Counted from the first letter of the stretch, positions 8,701 to 17,872 are shown. The stretch: 64,000 bases of DNA from Acinetobacter johnsonii CIP 64.6 (GCF_000368045.1 NZ_KB849236.1:408380-472379), one strand, 5' to 3'. A program made the numbers and translations. The notes: a model not told the origin generated them from the letters alone.

Positions 8701-10062
8701 TTAGTACAACTCACCTGATTTACGCTTTTCGACAAAATCACGTGACTCTTTCACAATCACCGTCGACAGCAATAACAAGGCAATTAAGTTTGGAACCGCC
8801 ATTAAACCATTAAAGGTGTCGGCAAATAGCCAGACTAAATCAAGTGATGCTACGCAACCAATAAAGACTGACGCGATGTAAATGAGACGGTACAGCAGAA
8901 CATACTTTTCACCGAGTAAATAAGTACAGCATTTTTCGCCGTAATAGCACCAACCTAAAATGGTGGAATAAGCGAAGAACACAATACCAAAAGTTACGAT
9001 CCAGCCTCCGACACCCGGCAGTAATTGGTTAAAAGTATGGGTGGTTAATACCGCGCCTGTTTCGCCACCAAAACTATTGCCCGCCATAATAAAGCCCATG
9101 ACCAAAACGATCCCTGTGATACTACAGACGATAATGGTATCGATAAACGTACCTGTCATTGAGACTAAGCCTTGACGCGCAGGGTGGTCGGTTTTTGCAG
9201 CAGCTGCGGCGATCGGCGCCGAACCCATACCAGCTTCATTTGAGAAGACGCCACGAGCGACACCGTAACGAATGACAGCACCAATTGCGCCACCTGCTAC
9301 CGCTTCACCAGTAAAGGCGTCACGGAAGATCAGTTCAAGTGCAGGCATGACGAGTTCAAGATGGTTGAAGATAATAATGAGGCCACCGAGGACATAGCCA
9401 ATCGCCATAATCGGCACGATGAAAGAAGCAGCTTTAGAAATCGATTTAATCCCGCCTAAAATAACCAAAGCGGAGAATACCGTAATGACGATACCTGTGA
9501 TCCATGTTGCAACTCCCGTACTGTTTTCAACAGCGAGCGCAACTGTGTTGGATTGCACTGAACTGCCAATCCCAAAAGACGCCAAGGTGCCAAATAGTGC
9601 AAAAATCAGGGCTAACCACTTCCATTTTAGGCCGCGTTCAATGTAGTACATTGGACCGCCAGACATTTCACCTTTTTCATTTTTGATTCGGTATTTAACT
9701 GCCAGTACGCCTTCACCATATTTGGTTGCCATACCGAACAGGGCTGTCATCCACATCCAAAATACCGCACCTGGGCCACCAAGGACACAAGCGGTTGCAA
9801 CACCGGCGATATTACCCGTACCAATGGTGGCAGAGAGTGCTGTCATGAGGGATGCAAAGTGCGAGATATCTCCTGCATGAGAATGTGCTTGGTCATGTTT
9901 GCCAAAGACTTGTTTAAAGGCCAGAGGCAACATGCGAATTTGCCAGAAGAACAAGCGTAATGTGAGGAATATCCCTGTTCCGACAATGAGGACCAACATA
10001 TAGGGTCCCCAGACCCAACCACTGATGGTTTCCATAAAAGTTTGTAAACTTTGTGTATTCAT
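8701..10062 (-). CDS. Alanine/glycine:cation symporter (AgcS/AlsT family)
   Basis: A 453-residue inner-membrane transporter with about ten or eleven hydrophobic segments. Family signatures are ATIGTGNIAGVATA, GGPGAVFWMW, SGGPMYYIERGL and GVARGVFSNEAGMGSAPIAAA. Members import alanine or glycine with sodium or protons. It is divergent from a CycA-like permease for the same kind of substrate, which suggests a small amino-acid uptake locus. The exact substrate is inferred. Confidence 0.9.
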   Translation of the reverse strand: MNTQSLQTFMETISGWVWGPYMLVLIVGTGIFLTLRLFFWQIRMLPLAFKQVFGKHDQAHSHAGDISHFASLMTALSATIGTGNIAGVATACVLGGPGAVFWMWMTALFGMATKYGEGVLAVKYRIKNEKGEMSGGPMYYIERGLKWKWLALIFALFGTLASFGIGSSVQSNTVALAVENSTGVATWITGIVITVFSALVILGGIKSISKAASFIVPIMAIGYVLGGLIIIFNHLELVMPALELIFRDAFTGEAVAGGAIGAVIRYGVARGVFSNEAGMGSAPIAAAAAKTDHPARQGLVSMTGTFIDTIIVCSITGIVLVMGFIMAGNSFGGETGAVLTTHTFNQLLPGVGGWIVTFGIVFFAYSTILGWCYYGEKCCTYLLGEKYVLLYRLIYIASVFIGCVASLDLVWLFADTFNGLMAVPNLIALLLLSTVIVKESRDFVEKRKSGELY

Positions 10063-10393
10063 TTTTCTTTTAGTCCTCTATGTTTTAAAACTTGAAATTT
10101 CTAGAAAAATTTTGAGTTTTATTAAGCAATTGATATGCCACAGTCATGCTTCCTGCACGATTTTTTATTGATTTTTAGTCTTGTTGTATTTGTTACACGG
10201 AAATTTATTTTTGACAAGTGTTTTGCTGATTTTTTCAACAGGAACTTTTACGTGTCCTTTGTCGTGTTAAATATAAGAAAAATTAATTAACCTTTCAAAA
10301 GATGTTGAAAATATAGATTAATACAATTTTATTTTTATTTTTTTGTTCTTTTCGGGTAATTTTGGCGACTGGAAATAAAAGACGACATCAAGA
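10063..10393. other. Divergent intergenic region between two amino-acid transporters
   Basis: This 331-bp AT-rich spacer must hold promoters for both transporter genes. I see no confident operator or RNA structure. Confidence 0.4.
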
Positions 10394-11797
10394 ATGAGTT
10401 TAGAAAATACAGAATCGACCTCTGAACAAGGTGATTTAAAACGGAGTTTATCCAACCGCCATTTACAACTCATTGCGATTGGCGGTGCGATTGGTACAGG
10501 TTTATTTATGGGGTCGGGGAAGACGATTAGTCTCGCTGGGCCATCTATTTTAATCATTTACATGATTATTGGTTTTATGGTGTTTTTGGTCATGCGCGCG
10601 CTTGGCGAATTACTGCTGTCTAACTTGAAGTACAAATCGTTTATCGATTTCTCTACCGATTTGATCGGACCGTGGGCAGGCTATTTCGTTGGTTGGACCT
10701 ATTGGTTATGTTGGATCACGATTGGTATCGCGGACTTATCAGCCATTATTTATTACCTTCAATTCTTTAATGGAGGGATGCCGTTCACACCTGGGGAAGG
10801 GGTGATGATCAGTGTTGCGGCCATTGTGTTCATCATGGGCTTGAACTTGGTCACGGTGAAACTGTTTGGTGAGCTAGAGTTCTGGTTTGCACTAATTAAG
10901 ATTATTGCCATTGTGGTGTTGATTGCCGTTGGTTTATGGATGATCTTTACAGGGTTCACTTCAACAACGGGTGAAATTGCATCATTTAGTCATCTTTGGT
11001 CACATGGCGGAATGTTCCCAACAGGCGTGACGGGCTTCCTTGCTGGTTTCCAAATTGCGATCTTTGCCTTTGTAGGTGTAGAGCTAGTCGGTACCACGGC
11101 TGCTGAAACCAAAGACCCAGAAAAGAATTTGCCTAAAGCGGTGAACTCGATTCCAATTCGTATCATTGTTTTCTATGTGCTGTCTTTAGTGATTGTAATG
11201 TCTGTGACACCATGGAACGTGATTGATCCGGCGGTTTCGCCTTTTGTGAACTTGTTCAGTCAAGCGGGTATTGCAGCAGCAGCAATCATCATGAACTTGG
11301 TGGTATTGTCTTCTGTGATGTCATCAATGAACAGTGGTGTGTTTTCAACGTCGCGTATGTTGTTTGGTTTGTCTCGTGAAGATCAAGGGCCAAAAGCATT
11401 TGGGCATTTAAACAAGCGTGCTGTTCCTGCAAATGCATTGTACTTTTCAGCAATTTGTTTACTATTAGGTGCTGCACTACAGTACTTCGTACCAAATACC
11501 GTTGAAGCCTTTACTTTGGCAACTACACTGTCGACGATTTTGTTTATCTGCGTCTGGATTATGATTATCTGGAGCTACATTGTGTATTACAAAACACGTC
11601 CAGAGTTACATGCAAAATCGACTTTTAAACTACCGGGTGGTCTATTTACTTGTTGGTTTGTGATTGTTTTCTTTATTGGTGTGATCTATGTGTTATCACT
11701 AGAAGCCGATACCATGAAAGCTTTAATGGTGAGTCCGATTTGGTTCATCATTTTGATTATTGGTTATTTTGGTTTCTACAAACCGAAACATAAATAA
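10394..11797 (+). CDS. cycA: Amino-acid permease, CycA-like (D-alanine/D-serine/glycine)
   Basis: A 467-residue APC-superfamily permease with 12 predicted membrane helices. The start of helix 1 carries the AIGGAIGTGLFMGSG substrate-binding motif. FVGVELVGTTAAETKDPEKNLPKA between helices 6 and 7 is typical of the bacterial AAT group, and the whole resembles E. coli CycA closely. It would import D-alanine, D-serine or glycine with protons. It ends with a strong terminator and is divergent from an AgcS symporter. Substrate choice within the AAT group remains an inference. Confidence 0.82.
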   Translation: MSLENTESTSEQGDLKRSLSNRHLQLIAIGGAIGTGLFMGSGKTISLAGPSILIIYMIIGFMVFLVMRALGELLLSNLKYKSFIDFSTDLIGPWAGYFVGWTYWLCWITIGIADLSAIIYYLQFFNGGMPFTPGEGVMISVAAIVFIMGLNLVTVKLFGELEFWFALIKIIAIVVLIAVGLWMIFTGFTSTTGEIASFSHLWSHGGMFPTGVTGFLAGFQIAIFAFVGVELVGTTAAETKDPEKNLPKAVNSIPIRIIVFYVLSLVIVMSVTPWNVIDPAVSPFVNLFSQAGIAAAAIIMNLVVLSSVMSSMNSGVFSTSRMLFGLSREDQGPKAFGHLNKRAVPANALYFSAICLLLGAALQYFVPNTVEAFTLATTLSTILFICVWIMIIWSYIVYYKTRPELHAKSTFKLPGGLFTCWFVIVFFIGVIYVLSLEADTMKALMVSPIWFIILIIGYFGFYKPKHK

Positions 11798-11810
11798 TCG
11801 ATACGATTGA

Positions 11811-11844
11811 AAAAAACGCCAGTCTTTAACTGGCGTTTTTTTTT
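11811..11844 (+). terminator. Terminator of the CycA-like gene
   Basis: AACGCCAGT / ACTGGCGTT stem with a short TTTA-type loop and eight or more T residues. Confidence 0.9.
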
Positions 11845-11930
11845 AACTCACTATAATCTTTAGCGCTTAGTGGTTTGGTCATGCATGTTGATCAGGTTAT
11901 ACTTCTTCAAAATATCAAATAGGTGATCAG

Positions 11931-12155
11931 ATGCGTTCTGTCATTTGCTGCATCAGTGTCTTGGTGATGAGTACTGCATTCGTCGGTTGTGGTCAGTCTG
12001 GTACATTACATATGCCAAATGATCTAAACTACGACAAGCGAGCGAAATATTTGCTTTATAAAGACGCAGCATCTAAGCCGTCTGCACAAAAGGAAGATAC
12101 AGCGCCCGTGAAGCAAGAGTTTGCTGCACCTTCAGTTGAAACCAATCAGCCTTAA
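11931..12155 (+). CDS. lptM: Small lipoprotein, LptM-like
   Basis: A 74-residue lipoprotein precursor with a signal peptide ending in the lipobox FVGC, then GQSGTLHMPND, which matches the short conserved segment of LptM (YifL), a chaperone for LptD disulphide maturation in the outer membrane. The rest is Lys/Ala/Pro-rich and disordered-looking. Position supports the call: in E. coli yifL also lies upstream of dapF and xerC. Here lysA is inserted between. Spacing to lysA is 32 bp, consistent with cotranscription. Confidence 0.82.
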   Translation: MRSVICCISVLVMSTAFVGCGQSGTLHMPNDLNYDKRAKYLLYKDAASKPSAQKEDTAPVKQEFAAPSVETNQP

Positions 12156-12187
12156 TACCTTAAACGCTTCATAGAAAGGATACATTC

Positions 12188-13438
12188 ATGAGTTTTACCC
12201 GCAATCATGGGGTTTTGCATGCTGAGCAATGCTCACTGCAACAGCTTGCGCAGCAATTTGGTACACCACTGTATGTTTATTCAAAAGCGACTTTTGAAAA
12301 ACACTTTACAGAGATGGATCGTGCTTTTGACTTTATCGATCATCAAATTTGTTTTGCGGTTAAGTCAAACTCAAACATTGCGGTATTGAATGTCCTTGCA
12401 AAGCTCGGTGCGGGTTTTGATATTGTGACGGGCGGAGAATTGGCTCGTGTACTAAAAGCGGGTGGCGATGCTTCTAAAATTGTCTTTTCGGGTTTAGGTA
12501 AAACTGAGATTGATGTTCAAAAAGCATTAGAAGTGGGTATTGCATGCTTCAATGTCGAGTCTCATGCAGAGCTGGATCGTATTCAAAAAGTTGCAGCGAA
12601 GCTCGGCAAAAAAGCACCCATTTCATTGCGTGTCAATCCAGATGTAGATGCGAAAACGCATCCTTATATTTCAACAGGTTTGAAAGAAAATAAATTTGGG
12701 ATTCCGTCAGATACGGTGTTTGAAACCTATCAATATGCTGCAACGCTGCCGAATTTAGACATTATTGGTATCGACTGCCATATTGGTTCCCAACTGACTG
12801 AAACACAGCCTTTTGTGGATGCGCTAGATCGTGTGATTTTGATGATCGATCAGCTGAAAACCATGGGTATTCAGTTAAAACACATCGATATTGGTGGTGG
12901 TTTAGGCGTGACCTATAAAGATGAAGTGCCGCCTACCGTTTTTGAATATGCCAATGCAATGAAGCCCGCTTTAGAAAAATTGGGCTTGAAAGTGTATATG
13001 GAACCGGGACGTAGTATTTCGGCAAATGCAGGGGTGCTCCTGACCAAAGTTGATTTACTCAAACCGACCATTCACCGTAACTTTGCGATTATTGATGCAG
13101 CCATGAACGACTTGATTCGTCCTGCACTGTATGAAGCATGGATGGATATTCAGCCCGTTACACCGCGTTCGGATGTCGAGGCAAAAGAGTGGGATGTGGT
13201 TGGTGCGATTTGTGAAACAGGTGATTTCTTAGGTAAAGAGCGTGTGCTTGCACTCAAAGAAAATGACATACTGGCTGTATTGGGTGCTGGCGCTTATGGT
13301 TTTGTCATGAGTTCAAATTACAACAGTCGCGGTCGTGCCGCTGAAGTGATGGTAGATGGTGAAAATGCACATTTGATTCGTGAGCGTGAAACCATTGAGT
13401 CGCTTTGGGACAAAGAACGTTTATTGCCTGAAGGATAA
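12188..13438 (+). CDS. lysA: Diaminopimelate decarboxylase
   Basis: This PLP enzyme makes L-lysine from meso-diaminopimelate, the last step of lysine synthesis. It has 416 residues with the fold-type III barrel. The PLP lysine is K59 in CFAVKSNSN, HIGSQ and GGGLGV bind the phosphate, MEPGRS follows, and the active-site cysteine lies in GAICETGDFLG. An ATG with AAAGGA upstream gives the start. It is followed after 6 bp by dapF, which makes its substrate, in one operon. Confidence 0.97.
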   Translation: MSFTRNHGVLHAEQCSLQQLAQQFGTPLYVYSKATFEKHFTEMDRAFDFIDHQICFAVKSNSNIAVLNVLAKLGAGFDIVTGGELARVLKAGGDASKIVFSGLGKTEIDVQKALEVGIACFNVESHAELDRIQKVAAKLGKKAPISLRVNPDVDAKTHPYISTGLKENKFGIPSDTVFETYQYAATLPNLDIIGIDCHIGSQLTETQPFVDALDRVILMIDQLKTMGIQLKHIDIGGGLGVTYKDEVPPTVFEYANAMKPALEKLGLKVYMEPGRSISANAGVLLTKVDLLKPTIHRNFAIIDAAMNDLIRPALYEAWMDIQPVTPRSDVEAKEWDVVGAICETGDFLGKERVLALKENDILAVLGAGAYGFVMSSNYNSRGRAAEVMVDGENAHLIRERETIESLWDKERLLPEG

Positions 13439-13444
13439 TTCAAG

Positions 13445-14290
13445 ATGTTATTAGAATTTACCAAAATGCATGGTCTAGGCAATGACTTTATGGTGGTTGA
13501 TTTAATCAGCCAAAGAGCATTCCTTGATACTGTTACGATTCAGCGCTTGGCGGATCGCCATTTCGGCATCGGTTTTGATCAGTTGTTGATTGTTGAGCCA
13601 CCTGATTTACCCAATGTCGACTTCAAATACCGAATTTTCAATGCCGATGGTTCTGAAGTAGAGCAATGTGGTAATGGCGTGCGCTGCTTTGCACGCTTTG
13701 TACATGAGCGTCAGCTCACTACAAAGACTAAGATTAAAGTACAAACCAAGGCTGGAATTGTAGAACCCGAACTTGGTCAAAATGGCTGGGTACGTGTGAA
13801 TATGGGTTATCCAAAGTTCTTGCCGCAGGAAATTCCATTTATTGCGGATGCTCCTGAAGCATTGTATGACATTGCTTTGGCGAACAATGAGCAATTGACC
13901 ATTGATGTGGTGAATATGGGTAACCCTCATGCAGTTACAATCGTTCCCGACGTGATCACAGCTGATGTTGCACGTCTAGGACCTCAAGTTGAATCCCATG
14001 AGCGTTTTCCTCAGCGTGTGAATGCTGGGTTTATGCAAATCATTGATGAAAAGCATGCGCGCTTACGTGTGTTTGAACGGGGTGTAGGCGAAACCTTGGC
14101 CTGTGGGACAGGAGCTTGTGCTGCTGCGATTTCAGGTATGCGCCGTGGTTTACTCGATTCATCTGTTGAGATTGAGCTAGCAGGTGGTAAGTTGCATATC
14201 GAATGGCGTGAAGGTGATGTGGTTTGGATGACGGGCCCAACCTCAAATGTCTACGAAGGACGTATCGATCTGAGTTACTATCAAAACTAA
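13445..14290 (+). CDS. dapF: Diaminopimelate epimerase
   Basis: This PLP-independent racemase converts LL- to meso-diaminopimelate for lysine and peptidoglycan. Its 281 residues show the two-domain pseudo-symmetric fold. The catalytic cysteines lie in EQCGNGVRCF and ETLACGTGACAA. The N-terminal KMHGLGNDFMV is typical. It is coupled to lysA upstream and followed by its own terminator, so xerC is probably transcribed separately or by read-through. Confidence 0.97.
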   Translation: MLLEFTKMHGLGNDFMVVDLISQRAFLDTVTIQRLADRHFGIGFDQLLIVEPPDLPNVDFKYRIFNADGSEVEQCGNGVRCFARFVHERQLTTKTKIKVQTKAGIVEPELGQNGWVRVNMGYPKFLPQEIPFIADAPEALYDIALANNEQLTIDVVNMGNPHAVTIVPDVITADVARLGPQVESHERFPQRVNAGFMQIIDEKHARLRVFERGVGETLACGTGACAAAISGMRRGLLDSSVEIELAGGKLHIEWREGDVVWMTGPTSNVYEGRIDLSYYQN

Positions 14291-14307
14291 GTTTAGCGTC
14301 ACACAAG

Positions 14308-14334
14308 AAGCACTGATTCATCAGTGCTTTTTTT
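14308..14334 (+). terminator. Terminator after dapF
   Basis: AAGCACTGA / TCAGTGCTT stem with a 2-4 base loop and six T residues. Confidence 0.9.
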
Positions 14335-14428
14335 ATCAAAAATGAAATAGGCATATAAAGAGCTGAGACAGTGCTACTATACAAAAGCCAATTAATTTTT
14401 CACCGAATAGAACTATAGAGGCTGACTT

Positions 14429-15355
14429 GTGACTTTTGAGCCTATGCAACTGCTCGCGATGTGGTTAAAACAACGAGAAATACAAAATCAGTCTGCCCAT
14501 ACTTTGCAGGCTTATGAACGAGATGTGTCTGATTTTTTGTTGTTTTGCGAACAGAAAAAGCTTGAGTTGGGCGATGTTGAAGCCACTGATTTACGCGAAT
14601 TTATTGCGCAAAAAGTTGAATATCAACAGTTGAGCTCTAGTAGTTTACAGCGGATGTTGTCCTCTATTCGTCAGTTTATGAAATGGGCTGAGCAGGGGCA
14701 ACATTTGGCTTTTAACCCTGCCGATGACTTTCAACTTAAACGTAAGCCTCGCCCTTTACCAGGGCTAGTGGATATTGAAACTATCAATCAAATTTTGGAT
14801 CAGGCCTTGCCTGAGAAAGAAGTCGAACAGCAAATGTGGTATCGAGACAAAGCTTTGCTAGAGCTGCTTTATGCCAGTGGATTACGCTTAGCGGAAGTGC
14901 AAGGCTTAAGAATTAAAGATATCGACTTTAACCGACAATTACTGCGTATTACAGGTAAGGGCAATAAAACTCGGGTTGTGCCTTTTGGTTCTAAAGCCAA
15001 AGATGCAGTAATGAAATGGCTGAGCATTTATCCGCTATGGAATGGTGATTTTGTGCCCGACGCACAAGTTTTTATTACTCAAAAGGGCAATCCTTTGGGG
15101 ATGCGCCAGATTGAAAATCGGGTCAAGTTTCAAGCACAGCGTGCAGGCGTAAATATTGATCTGCATCCGCATTTACTACGCCATTGTTTTGCTAGTCACA
15201 TGCTGTCAAACAGTGGTGATTTGCGCGCAGTGCAGGAAATGTTAGGCCACAGCAACTTAAGTACCACCCAAATTTATACCCATGTCGATTTTGACAGACT
15301 GGCTCAAGTGTATGATCAGACGCATCCACGAGCACAGCAAAAGGTGAAAACTTAG
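14429..15355 (+). CDS. xerC: Tyrosine recombinase XerC
   Basis: A 308-residue site-specific recombinase that, with XerD, resolves chromosome dimers at dif. An N-terminal SAM-like core-binding domain (about 5-95) is followed by the catalytic domain with R153, K177, H248, R251, H274 and nucleophile Y283, all in place. The start is GTG with AGAGG upstream. It follows dapF as in E. coli. XerC rather than XerD is favoured by this context. Confidence 0.93.
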   Translation: MTFEPMQLLAMWLKQREIQNQSAHTLQAYERDVSDFLLFCEQKKLELGDVEATDLREFIAQKVEYQQLSSSSLQRMLSSIRQFMKWAEQGQHLAFNPADDFQLKRKPRPLPGLVDIETINQILDQALPEKEVEQQMWYRDKALLELLYASGLRLAEVQGLRIKDIDFNRQLLRITGKGNKTRVVPFGSKAKDAVMKWLSIYPLWNGDFVPDAQVFITQKGNPLGMRQIENRVKFQAQRAGVNIDLHPHLLRHCFASHMLSNSGDLRAVQEMLGHSNLSTTQIYTHVDFDRLAQVYDQTHPRAQQKVKT

Positions 15356-15419
15356 TTCATACATACTTTAAAAAATAGTGTCACATAATGCATGCACTAT
15401 AGCGCTGTGTTTTAGGTTA

Positions 15420-15511
15420 AATGCCAAAGGTCAGAACAAACGGCGTAAACACATCCGTAGATAACTATTGTACGCATTTACGCACTAGGGCGGTCTGTGA
15501 GATTCGGCATT
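15420..15511. repeat. Nested dyad element (possible structured RNA or regulatory site)
   Basis: Three nested pairs of arms lie in about 92 bases. The outer pair AATGCC / GGCATT is at 15420-15425 and 15506-15511. A middle CAGA / TCTG pair follows. The inner pair GCGTAAA / TTTACGC is at 15443-15449 and 15477-15483. The arms are in the right order to fold as one long interrupted hairpin on either strand. No protein reading frame explains it and no T-run closes it. Confidence 0.45.
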
Positions 15512-15645
15512 ATTCTTGCTTTAATCAACTTGATCAATAAGTAGCAATGATCGCTCACTTTTGTTAGAAAAAGTGTGATTATGAACTTTTGTAGAATAAT
15601 AAATCGGCAAAAAATAGAGTATAAACTTAAAAGAGGATGGGCTTA

Positions 15646-15687
15646 ATGTTCCAGTTTAATGAAACGGTAGATTTAAGCTTATATTGA
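15646..15687 (+). CDS. Possible 13-codon leader peptide
   Basis: ATG to TGA encodes MFQFNETVDLSLY, preceded by AGAGGA at a plausible ribosome-site distance. It ends two bases before one candidate start of the next gene, so it may be a leader ORF coupled to it. The support is only position and ribosome site. Confidence 0.3.
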   Translation: MFQFNETVDLSLY

Positions 15688-15716
15688 AGATGACAAATGT
15701 GAAAATAGGTCAGTAT

Positions 15717-16088
15717 ATGATTTCAGATATACAAGCAAAGTATGATCAACTCAGCTCCGCGCAAAAAGAAATTTTTGCGGGCTATGGTTTGCGTCAGGTC
15801 AAACACTTTGTTGAAATTAGTTTAGCCAATATTGAACCTGTACTGCCTGAAAATGCATTTGTTCAAGGCGTCAATGCAGCAGGTAAAGTTCAGGCTTTTA
15901 ATGCAGAGACTGGGCAATACTATTTATGGATTTCCGATTTACAGTGGCAAGCGACTGCACAGCCCTCAAATAGCATTGATTTAAAAGACGACTTTCTTGA
16001 AGTCTGGAAAATTTTTAATCTTGGACAATATGAATTGATTGATTTAAGTCATATTCATCGTGATTTTTTAGAAAGTCAGTTGGCTTAA
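15717..16088 (+). CDS. Unrecognised protein, about 123 residues
   Basis: A soluble, acidic protein without signal peptide or obvious domain: MISDIQAKYDQLSSAQKEIF at the N-terminus, then a mixed helix/strand middle with aromatic residues (YYLWISDLQWQ). The start at 15717 has AATAGGT in front; an ATG at 15690 lies two bases after a tiny upstream ORF and would add nine residues. Its last 74 bases overlap the converging acetyltransferase gene. I do not recognise a family. Confidence 0.65.
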   Translation: MISDIQAKYDQLSSAQKEIFAGYGLRQVKHFVEISLANIEPVLPENAFVQGVNAAGKVQAFNAETGQYYLWISDLQWQATAQPSNSIDLKDDFLEVWKIFNLGQYELIDLSHIHRDFLESQLA

Positions 16089-16620
16089 TGGCATAGAGCG
16101 TATATCGAAGCAGTGGGCTATTTTGATCGAGTTTAGGATGATTAAAATAGCCACGATGTTGCATGCCGAGACGTTTCATTACCGCTTCAGAAGCCCTATT
16201 TTGAACTGCGGTAAAAGCAACAACCTCATCCAAGTTTAAAATCGAAAAAGCAAAATATAGACAAGCCTGTGCAGCTTCTGTGGCATAACCCTGATGCCAA
16301 AACTTCGAGTCCAATCGCCAACCAATTTCGACACAGGGTGAAAAATCAAAGCACTCAGGTTGAGCATGTAAGCCTGTAAATCCAATGAACTCTTGACTAT
16401 GCTTCAGTTCGACTGCCCAAAAGCCCCAACCATTTTGACTGATGAATTGCTGAAACGTTTGCGCAAGGGCATCGCTTTCTGTTTGCGTGAGTGGACTAGG
16501 AAAATAACGCATCACTTGAGCATCGGCATTTAGCTGCGCAAATGCAGGAAAGTCATCTGCGCGCCAAGCTCTTAGACGTAAACGCGCCGTTTCTATCGCA
16601 AAATTTAAATGCGCTGACAT
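16015..16620 (-). CDS. GNAT acetyltransferase (RimJ/RimL type)
   Basis: A 201-residue member of the Acetyltransf_3 group. The N-terminal ETARLRLRAWRADDFPAFA strand, the FIGFTGLHA segment, the EIGWRLDSKFWHQGYATEAA acetyl-CoA loop and VQNRASEAVMKRLGM are all family landmarks. It probably acetylates an N-terminal or small-molecule amine with acetyl-CoA. Its ATG overlaps the stop of the upstream Lrp-type gene (TAATG), so the two are coupled. The 3' end overlaps the converging gene by 74 bases. Confidence 0.88.
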   Translation of the reverse strand: MSAHLNFAIETARLRLRAWRADDFPAFAQLNADAQVMRYFPSPLTQTESDALAQTFQQFISQNGWGFWAVELKHSQEFIGFTGLHAQPECFDFSPCVEIGWRLDSKFWHQGYATEAAQACLYFAFSILNLDEVVAFTAVQNRASEAVMKRLGMQHRGYFNHPKLDQNSPLLRYTLYAIKPTDFLKNHDEYDLNQSIHIVQD

Positions 16621-17114
16621 TAGATTTCATCAAGCGGCAGTTGGAAACTTTGTTTAATGATTTGACTTGGCAAGTCTGTTTTGACACTGGTAATGCCATT
16701 CTTTTTGGTCAAATGTGTGGATTGGAACTCGCGATAGCTTTCTAAATCAGGCACTACAACTTTCAGCATTGCATCGCATTCCCCTAAAATAATGTAGCAT
16801 TCCATGACTTGAGGGAGCTCTTTCATGGCTTCAATAAAGGTGTCGATAGTTTCGGCATCTTGACCGACCAGCCAAATACGCGAGAACAGAATCAGTTGAA
16901 GGCCAATTTTTTGTGGATCGACCACTGTGGTATAATTTTGAATAACACCTGCTTCTTCTAATAGTTTGACGCGCCTTAGGCATGAAGACGGTGATAGACC
17001 GATTTCTCGTGCTAAGTCATTATTTTGAATACGGCCATTGTCTTGTAAGTGGCGAATGATATTTTTATCAATACGGTCAAGTTTTATGCGCACAGACTTT
17101 GGTGATTGTTTCAT
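16620..17114 (-). CDS. Lrp/AsnC-family transcriptional regulator
   Basis: A 164-residue regulator with an N-terminal winged helix-turn-helix (IDKNIIRHLQDNGRIQNNDL, then SPSSCLRRVKLLEEAGVI) and a C-terminal RAM ligand-binding domain. It lies divergent from a LysE-family exporter with a 114-bp spacer. That is the standard arrangement for Lrp-type regulators that sense an amino acid and control its exporter. The effector is unknown. Confidence 0.92.
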   Translation of the reverse strand: MKQSPKSVRIKLDRIDKNIIRHLQDNGRIQNNDLAREIGLSPSSCLRRVKLLEEAGVIQNYTTVVDPQKIGLQLILFSRIWLVGQDAETIDTFIEAMKELPQVMECYIILGECDAMLKVVVPDLESYREFQSTHLTKKNGITSVKTDLPSQIIKQSFQLPLDEI

Positions 17115-17228
17115 ATCTTAGAATATAATTTTAAAAATACGTTTTATTATAGAATAAATTGAAAGCCAATTTTGTATTATTTCGCACATACTAATTTTCA
17201 CTTTCTAATGGATGAAAGGGGAAAGGAA

Positions 17229-17835
17229 ATGTCTGTATATGTACTCTTTGCACTGACCGTGCTGCCACTAATTTTTACACCCGGGCCAGATATGTTATTT
17301 ATTCTGTCTCAAGTTATGGGCAAAGATGCAAAAGCAGGCATGATGGCGACTATCGGCGTATGTACAGGCTATTTACTACATTCAATTTTAGTGGCTTTGG
17401 GTATTGCTGCCATTATTGTGTCTTTCCCACTTTTATTTGAAACCATCCGTTGGTTGGGCATTGCATATTTGTTGTATTTGGCCTTTGGTTTATTAAAGTC
17501 GGTTTTTAGCACTAAAAAATTGCAACTAGACCGAAAAACGGAAAATAACCCGATCAAAAAAAGGCTTTTTTACCGCACTATTAAATCCTAAAGGTATGCT
17601 TATCTATTTTGCAATCTTGCCGCAATTTATCGATAAATCTGCCAACACTGTCAGTCAAGGTTTGATTTTATCTTTACTCTTTATCGCGATGATTTTTGTG
17701 GTCTACTGTAGTTTGAGTCTGATTTTTGCAAAACTGACACAGAAGGCCCCAATAGATGAACGTAAGCAAAAATGGATTGATGGCACTTCAGGTGGTTTGC
17801 TGGCATTGGCCGCGACATGGCTGATTGCCAATTAA
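17229..17835 (+). pseudogene. LysE/RhtB-family amino-acid exporter, frameshifted
   Basis: The first part (from ATG 17229, with AAAGGA upstream) encodes MSVYVLFALTVLPLIFTPGP through about 110 residues. The second part continues one frame over as KGFFTALLNPKGMLIYFA to the end at WLIAN. The switch lies in a run of seven A at 17556-17562; six A would restore a single frame of about 201 residues with the LysE signatures TPGPD and LNPKG. Either a one-base insertion, a phase-variable tract or a sequencing error explains it. The divergent Lrp-type gene is probably its regulator. Confidence 0.85.
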
Positions 17836-17843
17836 ACTCAGAG

Positions 17844-17872
17844 AAGCATGTCAAAATGGCATGCTTTTTTTT
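17844..17872 (+). terminator. Terminator of the lysE-like gene
   Basis: AAGCATG(TC) / (GG)CATGCTT stem followed by eight T residues. Confidence 0.85.

Larger units (their letters stand above)
15356..15716. other. Intergenic region with a nested dyad element and a tiny leader ORF
   Basis: About 360 bp without a standard gene. It holds the nested inverted repeats at 15420-15511 and a possible 13-codon ORF at 15646-15687, each described separately. The rest is AT-rich and shows nothing I can name. Confidence 0.5.
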
